The position numbers were made by a program, and so were the translations under genes. Below are positions 1 through 5,177 of a stretch of 7,558 nucleotides of DNA, piece by piece. The notes beneath the pieces are model-generated. The model did no database searches. It saw only the letters and a program-made list of their open reading frames with translations, and was not told the DNA's origin. Where the stretch lies: NCBI GenBank assembly GCA_903889815.1, contig CAISYX010000205.1:1-7558 (forward strand), written 5' to 3'. The stretch is from an uncultured Gammaproteobacteria bacterium (GTDB lineage: Bacteria > Pseudomonadota > Gammaproteobacteria > Pseudomonadales > Pseudohongiellaceae). The first letter of the stretch is position 1, and every line of letters starts with the position of its first letter.

Positions 1-29
1 CACACAGACTGTATTGTTCATTCTGTGTG
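1..29 (-). repeat. Inverted repeat at window edge, possible terminator stem
   Basis: CACACAGA (1-8) and TCTGTGTG (22-29) are perfect 8-base inverted arms around a 13-base loop. The loop holds the stop codon (18-20) of the minus-strand 80-residue gene, so a transcript of that operon would form this hairpin right at its end. A T-tract that would make it an intrinsic terminator would lie outside the window, so terminator function is only a guess. The arm may also extend beyond base 1. Confidence 0.35.
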
Positions 30-260
30 ATTTACTATTGCACTATTCCAAACGCGCTTTTCATCAAATTGCTTTTGCTCGGTCCCGCAACTTTCTCGCT
101 TTGTCGCTTCACCTTGTATGCCCCCGTCACCGTCTTCACCGCCTCCATTTACAACGGTCCCGAGACTGGTTGCCGTAATGACCAGGGTGGCAAGGAAAAG
201 CACAATCGCAAGCAGCATGGTGGCTGGATAGCGGCGCATGGCGAGAATGGCTCTAGGCAT
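18..260 (-). CDS. Small membrane or secreted protein coupled to the DUF6502 gene
   Basis: This 80-residue protein is not assigned to a named family. Its N-terminus has basic residues (R3, R9, R10) followed by one strongly hydrophobic segment at about residues 13-34, which reads as a signal peptide or a single membrane anchor. After it comes a glycine/acidic linker (GGGEDGDGG at about 39-47) and a polar tail with a single cysteine (C58). The ATG overlaps the TAG of the upstream DUF6502 gene (ATGCCTAG, 8 bases shared), and AAGGA lies 8 bases before the ATG, so translation is probably coupled and the two genes form one operon. The lack of conserved domains and the short tail leave open that it is the remnant of a longer exported protein. 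The coupling and ribosome site argue that it is translated. Confidence 0.6.
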   Translation of the reverse strand: MPRAILAMRRYPATMLLAIVLFLATLVITATSLGTVVNGGGEDGDGGIQGEATKRESCGTEQKQFDEKRVWNSAIVNHTE

Positions 261-1137
261 TTTTGCTGTCCTTGTCCGAGCTTCGTTCTGTTGGCAGATC
301 TGCGCTGAAATGGAATATGCCGAAGTTCATGCGATGGTGTCTGTCCTCACCGACCATGTCTCTTTTCTGTAATTGCAGCGCTGTGCGGTTCATGGTGGTC
401 AGGGCATTCATGCCAGTTTCCCTGGCGAGCTCGGTCAACGTCTCAATGGACTTCAGGCTGAGCTTGTCATAATAGACGCTTCTGTCGAAATAGGAAGGTG
501 AGAGGCCAAGCAGGTTGTGTGCGCCCGCGCTCATGTGGTCGTGAATATTCTTGCCGAAGAAAAACGCCTTTTCGTCAAAGCCTTTTGCCGGCGTGAATGC
601 GCCGGTATTCAGGACGACTCGATTGAGGTCGTCCTGTGCAGCAATCCCCAGATTCAGCCATTCATCAAGAATCACCCGGGGGCGAATGTCCTGCCTGCAG
701 ACGATTTCCACAAGGTCATCGAAGGTCTTTCCGAGTACCTCTCTGGAGGTTGAGCGTAGAGGCAGCGGCAGGGGAGCGCCCGTGTCGTCCAGAAATTCTG
801 GTGATCCGAGCCAGACGCCGATTACTTGAGCGCCTACTGAAACGTTTCGGGGAGTGTTGCGATCGGACGCTGTTTCGCCACGCAGGCGCTTGACGTCCTT
901 GCGGTGCACTCCGGTCAACAGATTGATGCGGCTGTCGGTCTGGCGCTTTCCGTCGACTTGAAACTCCTGGTCGGCGACTTCGACGTACACGGCTTTAAGC
1001 AGGTTGATCAAATAGGGGTAGGTGATCTGATAGGAAAGCAGAAGTCGCACCAGCGGACGTAAAATCTTCCGAAGTGCAGACACCAGTGCGGCGGGAGGCT
1101 GCCCCAGTGCGTTGACGCTGTCGTCTGAGAGGTTCAT
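253..1137 (-). CDS. DUF6502 family protein, possible DNA-binding regulator
   Basis: This 294-residue protein matches what I know of the DUF6502 family. The N-terminal segment ALRKILRPLVRLLL (about 21-34) is followed by the signature YVEVADQEF (51-59) and then QTDSRINLLTGVHRKDVKRL (66-85). That last segment has the look of a helix-turn-helix: a short helix, a turn at the glycine and a basic recognition-like helix. The family has no established function; a DNA-binding role is my inference. The ATG at 1137 is chosen because the family homology begins about 20 residues later. The reading frame stays open up to 1311, but that stretch crosses both palindromes and the promoter and does not look like protein. 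No good Shine-Dalgarno precedes 1137; a -10-like TATACT ends 6 bases before the ATG, which suggests a leaderless message. The gene is first in a minus-strand operon with the 80-residue protein and is divergent from the hydrolase-fold gene. Confidence 0.85.
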   Translation of the reverse strand: MNLSDDSVNALGQPPAALVSALRKILRPLVRLLLSYQITYPYLINLLKAVYVEVADQEFQVDGKRQTDSRINLLTGVHRKDVKRLRGETASDRNTPRNVSVGAQVIGVWLGSPEFLDDTGAPLPLPLRSTSREVLGKTFDDLVEIVCRQDIRPRVILDEWLNLGIAAQDDLNRVVLNTGAFTPAKGFDEKAFFFGKNIHDHMSAGAHNLLGLSPSYFDRSVYYDKLSLKSIETLTELARETGMNALTTMNRTALQLQKRDMVGEDRHHRMNFGIFHFSADLPTERSSDKDSKNA

Positions 1138-1143
1138 GTCTCG

Positions 1144-1174
1144 AGTATATCGCAAGGGTGGGAATTGTTCCCAC
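1144..1174 (-). promoter_or_regulatory. Probable promoter of the DUF6502 operon
   Basis: On the minus strand TATACT (1149-1144) matches the sigma70 -10 box in 5 of 6 positions. At a 17-base spacing the -35 position reads GGGAAC and lies inside the palindrome at 1158-1174, so there is no good -35 hexamer. A weak core overlapped by an operator-like site would suit an autoregulated or activated promoter. The predicted start point falls at or within a base or two of the ATG at 1137. Confidence 0.45.
1158..1174. promoter_or_regulatory. Operator-like palindrome 1 (GTGGGAATTGTTCCCAC)
   Basis: This 17-bp site has perfect 7-base inverted arms (GTGGGAA/TTCCCAC) around a 3-base centre, TTG. It is identical in 16 of 17 positions, in the same orientation, to the site at 1213-1229; centres are 55 bp apart, close to five helical turns. 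It overlaps the -35 region of the DUF6502 operon. Two copies inside one divergent intergenic region are very unlikely by chance, so a dimeric DNA-binding protein is the natural reading. I do not recognise the motif. Confidence 0.75.
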
Positions 1175-1207
1175 ATGTTTATCGTGAATGGAGGAGCGCT
1201 GGCCTGA

Positions 1208-1236
1208 TTGACGTGGGAATTATTCCCACCTATGAT
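1208..1236 (+). promoter_or_regulatory. Sigma70 promoter of the hydrolase-fold gene
   Basis: TTGACG (1208-1213) and TATGAT (1231-1236) are separated by exactly 17 bases, each matching the sigma70 consensus in 5 of 6 positions. The spacer is almost entirely the second palindrome (1213-1229). Transcription would start near 1243 and give a leader of about 67 bases before the ATG at 1310. Because the -10 box covers the ATGs at 1232 and 1235, those cannot serve as starts for a transcript made from this promoter. Confidence 0.75.
1213..1229. promoter_or_regulatory. Operator-like palindrome 2 (GTGGGAATTATTCCCAC)
   Basis: This is the second copy of the 17-bp palindrome, with perfect 7-base arms and the centre TTA. 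It lies between the -35 and -10 hexamers of the promoter at 1208-1236. A bound dimer there would block RNA polymerase or, as MerR-type activators do, reshape the spacer. The 17-bp spacing is already optimal, which favours simple repression. Confidence 0.78.
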
Positions 1237-1309
1237 GAGCACCAGATACCAGAACTCCAAGTCCGCGGGCAAAGCTGACGCATCTCCCCGCGGGCCACCC
1301 AAGGTAAGC

Positions 1310-2305
1310 ATGACTTCGCACTCACTCTCTCAGTCCCGCAGCGATACACGAAGTGCATACTCCAAGTGCGGTGCTGCTCAGCGATTCACCCTGAATGACG
1401 GACGGCAATTGGCGTACGCGGAGTACGGTGCGGTCAGAGGATTCCCCCTGTTGTATGTCCATGACTCCGGCAGTTCGCGTCTGGAGGCTGCCTTTTTTGA
1501 GGTCGAGGCGCGTCGAAAAGGATTTCGACTTTTGGCGCTGGATCGTCCCGGTGTCGGAGAATCAGATCCGCATGCCGCTTTTACCAGGGAGACCTGTGCG
1601 GAAGACATTCTGCAACTTGCCGATCACCTGGATTGCGACCACTTTGGTATCCTCGTCACTGGGGCGGGCATTGGTATCGCGTTGGTGACTGCGTCTATGG
1701 CGCCCAATCGCGTTGCCATGGTGTTGGGCTTGTCCAGTCAGATGCCAGTCTTCGGTGGTCAGTCTGGCCTGTTCTGCAAGCTTTTGAGAAGGTTGTTTGG
1801 AACGTTCCTGCAGGGGACTGTAAGTCTGCGGTTGTTGCTTCGCAAATCCAATACCGAGCACTACTTACAGCGTCTGCGTGAGTCCCTTGCCTACCCCGAC
1901 AGGCAGTTGCTTGACAATCCGAGCATCAGAAATCAGTTGATCGACGTGGGTTTGGAGGCTGTAAGATACGGCGCTACTGGTGTCTCACGGGATGCGGTAC
2001 TGGCAATGACTCCGCTGCACCTGGACTTGCAAAAATTGAGGATGCCTGTGCACTTTTGGCAGGGAAGTTGTGAGATATCCAGCTTGCATGATGTATTGCA
2101 TGGTATTGCTGCAGTACTGCCTGCAGGAACGCTGCATCGGCTCAACAACAGAGGGCGATTCTTTTTCTGGCGCCACACGGAAGAAGTGTTTGCTGTGGCT
2201 CTCGCTGAGTTGCGATCCGGGGAATCAACCGTCACGACTGCGCCTGTTCGTGAGAGACAATTCGCCGAGGGGAACGATGTGATTTCTGTTGCTTTGGCGA
2301 GTTAG
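1310..2305 (+). CDS. Alpha/beta-hydrolase-fold protein, catalytic residues apparently lost
   Basis: This 331-residue protein has the layout of the alpha/beta hydrolase fold. DGRQLAYAEYG (about 30-40) is followed by LLYVHDSGSSR (47-57), where active relatives have HGxPGSR, and by LALDRPGVGESD (75-86), a well-kept family motif. At the nucleophile elbow, where relatives read G-x-S-x-G, it has VTGAG (116-120), with glycine 118 in the serine position. Near the C-terminus, where relatives have GH, it reads RGRFFF (281-286), with arginine 283 in place of the histidine. The acid position (WQGSCEISS, 250-258) has no clear aspartate. The rest of the fold is intact with no frameshift, so a non-catalytic binding or sensing role is more likely than decay. 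The ATG at 1310 is chosen for its AAGG 5 bases upstream and because it lies downstream of the promoter. The gene is divergent from the DUF6502 operon and ends overlapping the HD-GYP gene. Confidence 0.82.
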   Translation: MTSHSLSQSRSDTRSAYSKCGAAQRFTLNDGRQLAYAEYGAVRGFPLLYVHDSGSSRLEAAFFEVEARRKGFRLLALDRPGVGESDPHAAFTRETCAEDILQLADHLDCDHFGILVTGAGIGIALVTASMAPNRVAMVLGLSSQMPVFGGQSGLFCKLLRRLFGTFLQGTVSLRLLLRKSNTEHYLQRLRESLAYPDRQLLDNPSIRNQLIDVGLEAVRYGATGVSRDAVLAMTPLHLDLQKLRMPVHFWQGSCEISSLHDVLHGIAAVLPAGTLHRLNNRGRFFFWRHTEEVFAVALAELRSGESTVTTAPVRERQFAEGNDVISVALAS

Positions 2306-3786
2306 TGCTTTGTATGCAGATCAAAATCACATACATGATGATTGTAATTCAGCCCGCCTTTTTTTCCTTCTGAATAGCTATTCCCTTCTATAACTTTGTA
2401 AGCAGCACTTTCGATGAAGACGTTGATCAAACTCTGATCGATAGCGCCTGCTTTTGCTTCTTTCTGGAGAATGTCCAGAGCAAACTCTGCAGGTACTGCC
2501 GCTTTGTAAGGCCTGTCTGACGCCGTCAGTGCATCAAAAATATCGCAGATCGTCATGATCTTCGATGCGAATGGAATTTCCAGAGCGTCTTTCCCTGAAG
2601 GATATCCACTGCCGTTGAGCTTCTCATGATGTGACCCTGCAATCTCGGGAACATTGCGGAATTCTTCAGTCCAGGGGATCAATTGCAGGAAATTTCTTGT
2701 ATGTGTGACATGCGACTCAATCTCCAGGCGCTCTTCCAGCGAAAGACTACCCTTGGGAATTGCGAGCATTGCAAATTCGTAGTCGTTGACAATCGAGAAA
2801 CCATGACGCTTTTCAAATGGCGGGCAGTAAGCGGCAATTCTATTCAGGTCCGTGGCACGCGAGCTATCCAGAAGGCTTGGCTCGTTGGCGGCCACAATCG
2901 TTTCGAAGAAATGATCGAGCTGTTCCAATTCAAGCATCAAACTATGTTCAATTCTCTGAACTTTCTCAGCTGAGTAGCTTCCTTTTCGATACAGCTGAAG
3001 CTGCTGTTGCAGCGCTCTATTCTTGAGTTTTTCTTTGGCCAGCAAGATTCTGTAATGAATATTGTTGACGTTTTCCATGCTCAATTTCTTGGACTTCACC
3101 AACACCGATTCTCGCACGCCTACCTTGCCGAAGTCGTGCAACAGCGCGGCGTAGCGCAGCTCTCGAACTTGCGCTTCGGAATGCACATGGCAGTAGTGTT
3201 CCGGATGGGAATTGCAATTGACCGCGCGTGCCAGCGCCACGCATAGATCTGCAACTCTGAAGGAATGTCCGCTCGTAGTGGGATCACGTTGTTCAATTGC
3301 CATGACTGCTGCGTTGACGAAGCCTTCAAACAGTTTTCGAATGTCGTTGTGCAGGATGGCATTCTCGATTGCTACGCCAGCCTGGCCTGCGAGAGCCTGC
3401 AGTAGTCGAAATGTTCCATCGTCAAAAGGAAGTATGTGCTGCTGTGTATCTGAGCCCGGTGTAAGCGCAATGTCACGCTGCCTTTTGCGATTGATGAATT
3501 GCAATACGGCAATGATGTTCTTGTTTTTGTTCAGTGCAGGCAGAGTCAGCATGCTGACTGTGCGATACCCTGTGTTCTCGTCAAAACTCTTGTTGAAGCC
3601 GTAAGGCGCGTCATATGGCAGGTCATAAGCATCGCCGATGTTGAGCGCTTGCTTCGTGAGTGCTACGTATCCGGAAACCGAGGCTGAACTGAGAGGGAAG
3701 CGGCGCTCTTCAAATGGAAAATCAATTGAGTCATTCTGGGTAAGCTTGAATGTAATGTGCTGGCCGTCGGCATCAACCAGAAACAA
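2302..3786 (-). CDS. GAF/HD-GYP c-di-GMP phosphodiesterase, C-terminal part downstream of an amber codon
   Basis: This is the main part of a GAF plus HD-GYP protein. HD-GYP domains hydrolyse cyclic di-GMP in the cytoplasm with a bound di-iron or related centre. The GAF domain covers about residues 1-150 of this part (TQNDSIDFP, ASVSGYVALT, LTLPALN, LQFINRK). HD-GYP follows: RDPTTSGHSFRVA (167-179), LLHDFGKVGV (215-224, HD at 217-218), HHEKLNGSGYP (386-396) and DIFDALTASDRPYK (415-428). About 160 residues separate the HD and HHE motifs, including a charged helical insert (about 245-310), as in other GAF-HD-GYP proteins I know. The metal-binding motifs look complete. The frame is continuous upstream through a TAG at 3820-3822. 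The position given as the start is a TTG without a Shine-Dalgarno, and the next in-frame ATG (3552) would remove half of the GAF domain. Separate translation is therefore doubtful and the real gene start is probably 4317. The stop overlaps the hydrolase-fold gene stop by 4 bases (TTAG, convergent). Confidence 0.8.
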   Translation of the reverse strand: MFLVDADGQHITFKLTQNDSIDFPFEERRFPLSSASVSGYVALTKQALNIGDAYDLPYDAPYGFNKSFDENTGYRTVSMLTLPALNKNKNIIAVLQFINRKRQRDIALTPGSDTQQHILPFDDGTFRLLQALAGQAGVAIENAILHNDIRKLFEGFVNAAVMAIEQRDPTTSGHSFRVADLCVALARAVNCNSHPEHYCHVHSEAQVRELRYAALLHDFGKVGVRESVLVKSKKLSMENVNNIHYRILLAKEKLKNRALQQQLQLYRKGSYSAEKVQRIEHSLMLELEQLDHFFETIVAANEPSLLDSSRATDLNRIAAYCPPFEKRHGFSIVNDYEFAMLAIPKGSLSLEERLEIESHVTHTRNFLQLIPWTEEFRNVPEIAGSHHEKLNGSGYPSGKDALEIPFASKIMTICDIFDALTASDRPYKAAVPAEFALDILQKEAKAGAIDQSLINVFIESAAYKVIEGNSYSEGKKGGLNYNHHVCDFDLHTKH

Positions 3787-3819
3787 TGATGCTGCATCGC
3801 AGTTGGATATATTCTGCCC

Positions 3820-3822
3820 CTA
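3820..3822 (-). other. In-frame amber codon splitting the GAF/HD-GYP gene
   Basis: On the minus strand the codons read AAA ATT CTG ACC TAG GGG CAG AAT, then go on in the same frame into an intact GAF domain (SNCDAASLFLVD). The TAG falls where GAF proteins of this type usually have glutamate (ILTE-), so one G-to-T change from GAG explains it. Without it the gene would run 4317-2302 and encode 671 residues: receiver-like region, coiled coil, GAF, HD-GYP. TAG is also the normal stop of the DUF6502 and hydrolase-fold genes here, so general amber recoding is unlikely. A sequencing error cannot be excluded. Confidence 0.85.
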
Positions 3823-4317
3823 GGTCAGAATTTTTCGCAGCAAGGTCGCAAGGTCATTCTCTGCGGACAAGGCAATTCCCACGCTGGCGAGCTGGTCGAG
3901 ATTGCCTTCGATTGCAGCCAGCGCCTGCTGGCTGTCCGCCAGACGCTTGCGCGCAAGCCACGCTTCGCAGGCACTTTGGAGAATTTTTTGGGATTGCACT
4001 TCTGGGAATCCGTCGCTAAAGAGCAGGTCACATGTTTCGATGGATTCATCTGAGCTCATCAGTATCGCGGAGGGAAATGCATTCCGCCATTCCTGTTCGG
4101 TGGCGTATTCGAGCAGAGTACTGTCCAGAAGAATCAAGGCTGGGGAATATGTGCCTGCCTCGGCAACAGAGTAAATATGCCTGAGAGCTATTTGAGGGAT
4201 ATCCAATTGTCGCCAGAATCTCGCGGCAAGAGCCGAAGCACTGAGACAGACAGTCAGTACGGCAGGGGGTGTTTCCATGTGGCTCTCAGAGTGTCTTCGC
4301 ACGGCTGACTCGCTCAT
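3820..4317 (-). CDS. N-terminal part of the GAF/HD-GYP protein (receiver-like region and start of GAF)
   Basis: This 165-residue frame is the upstream part of the split phosphodiesterase gene. Residues 18-118 resemble a degenerate response-regulator receiver: PALILLDSTLL (59-69) with D65 at the position of the phosphoacceptor, and AILMSSDE (84-91) at the fourth strand, but without the acidic pair expected near the first strand (LTVCLSAS, 21-28). A helical, coiled-coil-like segment follows (about 118-145), then the first GAF helix (LASVGIALSAENDLATLLRKILT) up to the amber codon. The ATG at 4317 has AGGA 7 bases upstream; a second ATG at 4278 with GAGAG before it is possible. If translation stops here, the product is a receiver-like stub without an output domain. 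Confidence 0.65.
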   Translation of the reverse strand: MSESAVRRHSESHMETPPAVLTVCLSASALAARFWRQLDIPQIALRHIYSVAEAGTYSPALILLDSTLLEYATEQEWRNAFPSAILMSSDESIETCDLLFSDGFPEVQSQKILQSACEAWLARKRLADSQQALAAIEGNLDQLASVGIALSAENDLATLLRKILT

Positions 4318-4467
4318 GGGGGCATCCTGGACGGAAGCCGGTACATGAAATTGCCGGAAAGCTTAACGCAGGAAATCGGAGAAGGCGATCAATCGTTGCA
4401 AAAAATTACCCCAGGGCGGCAGCTCAAACGCTGACATCCCGGCCGTAAAGATATATCTGGCTCAGAC

Positions 4468-4749
4468 TCAATTGCCGAAGCCCATCGCTCCCATGCTTCC
4501 GCGAGCATTTCTGGCGAGGGTATTCAGGCGAAAGCGAGGCTTGCTGGACTTCGCAGCAGCGACATCCGCTGCCTGCATGTCACGAATGAAGTTTTGCAGC
4601 ATCTGGCGTGCCTCAGACTGATAACGGAACGGGCCGATACTGCCGCGGTCGCGTGTTCGAAAGTACCAAAGGCCGCCAGAGTCGTACACACGTTCTGTGC
4701 GTTCGGGAACTATTCGATCTGAGCGGTCTTGCGTGCGAAGGATTGCCAT
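4468..4749 (-). CDS. DUF6316-like small protein
   Basis: This 93-residue protein has the core RVYDSGGLWYFRTRDRGSIG (20-39) followed by PFRYQSEAR (40-48), which matches what I recall of the DUF6316 family (R-x-D-R, WYF-x-TR-x-G, GPF, then an alanine-rich helix ending near NFIRDM at 53-58). The WYF...GPF pattern resembles small GYF-like folds; the function is unknown. After the core comes a basic, low-complexity tail rich in Ala, Arg, Gly and Met. The reading frame stays open upstream to 4941, but ATG 4749 is preferred: it has AGAGGA 8 bases upstream, gives the usual family length, and the upstream stretch does not look like protein. It lies 150 bases upstream of the GAF/HD-GYP gene on the same strand, and no terminator or promoter stands out in that gap. 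Confidence 0.68.
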   Translation of the reverse strand: MAILRTQDRSDRIVPERTERVYDSGGLWYFRTRDRGSIGPFRYQSEARQMLQNFIRDMQAADVAAAKSSKPRFRLNTLARNARGSMGAMGFGN

Positions 4750-4973
4750 ACTCTTGATCCTCTTGTTGTCTCCGTCAGCCCAGGACCGCTTGGTCGCAAG
4801 GATTCTTGCCTTCTGAGCCGAGCGCGGCCCTGAGCTGACGAGTAGGCTGAAAATAGTACGTGCAATTTGTTCTGAGAAGGGCGCAATTAGTATGCCATTC
4901 CTGAGAGGGTGGCACAGTGCCATGGCATTCTTTGGAATCAATTAAAAGCTATTATTTCAACGTGTTGCGAATA

Positions 4974-5015
4974 GATTCATCAGACTGCATGCCGGATAAA
5001 TTCTATGATTCATCA
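4974..5015. repeat. Direct repeat of GATTCATCA
   Basis: GATTCATCA occurs at 4974-4982 and again at 5007-5015, 33 bp apart start to start, close to three helical turns, so both copies would face the same side of the helix. They lie upstream of the DUF6316-like gene. In AT-rich DNA a 9-base repeat could be chance. Confidence 0.35.
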
Positions 5016-5018
5016 ATG

Positions 5019-5039
5019 TGTTAGAAGCAGATTCTAACA
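5019..5039. promoter_or_regulatory. Palindrome TGTTAGAA-N5-TTCTAACA
   Basis: Perfect 8-base arms (5019-5026 and 5032-5039) surround the 5-base centre GCAGA. No T-tract follows on either strand, so it does not look like an intrinsic terminator; an operator for a dimeric regulator is more likely. It lies about 270 bases upstream of the DUF6316-like start and about 140 bases downstream of mobA. Confidence 0.45.
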
Positions 5040-5177
5040 GAGGTCATTTCCAGCATTTTTCACAGTTATCAAGCTTGAGTTACGTGTTCTAGTGTTTAAC
5101 AATTTCTTTAAATACAGAGAGTTGGAATATAAATTGGGAAAAAAAATTTAATGCCGGTTTTTGGCTGCCTTGCATCA

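Larger units (their letters stand above)
4750..5177. other. Intergenic region between mobA and the DUF6316-like gene
   Basis: No gene is supported in these 428 bases. The left part (4750-4941) has ordinary composition and forms the leader of the DUF6316-like gene. The right part (4942-5165) is strikingly AT-rich. It holds a 21-bp palindrome (5019-5039) and a 9-base direct repeat (4974-4982 and 5007-5015). On the minus strand just past mobA, a weak GCC/GGC stem is followed by a run of eight T (plus-strand A-run 5140-5147), which could end mobA transcription, but the stem is too short to call. I found no convincing sigma70 promoter for the DUF6316-like gene. Confidence 0.5.

Noticed and set aside
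517..893. Plus-strand open frames of 78-92 residues inside the DUF6502 gene
   Set aside because: They mirror the minus-strand coding sequence, overlap each other and show no domain or ribosome-site support.
1208..1309. Earlier starts for the hydrolase-fold gene (TTG 1208, ATG 1232, ATG 1235)
   Set aside because: They lie within the promoter itself, upstream of the predicted transcription start; ATG 1310 has a proper ribosome site.
1138..1311. N-terminal extension of the DUF6502 frame by 58 residues
   Set aside because: The stretch crosses both palindromes and the opposite-strand promoter, lacks a ribosome site and does not resemble protein; family homology begins after 1137.
2325..2366. T-tract after the hydrolase-fold gene as an intrinsic terminator
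   Set aside because: The run of T at about 2360 is the complement of Lys/Gly codons at the end of the HD-GYP gene and no stable stem lies directly before it.
4318..4467. Terminator or promoter between the DUF6316-like and GAF/HD-GYP genes
   Set aside because: A T-run follows only weak pairing on the minus strand, and no hexamer pair with good match and spacing was found.
4910..4926. TGGCACAGTGCCA as a sigma54 promoter or NtrC-type site
   Set aside because: The -24 GG and -12 GC spacing is wrong on both strands, and the short inverted repeat can arise by chance.
4750..4941. N-terminal extension of the DUF6316-like frame by 64 residues
   Set aside because: No conserved sequence and no family length support; ATG 4749 has AGAGGA at good spacing.
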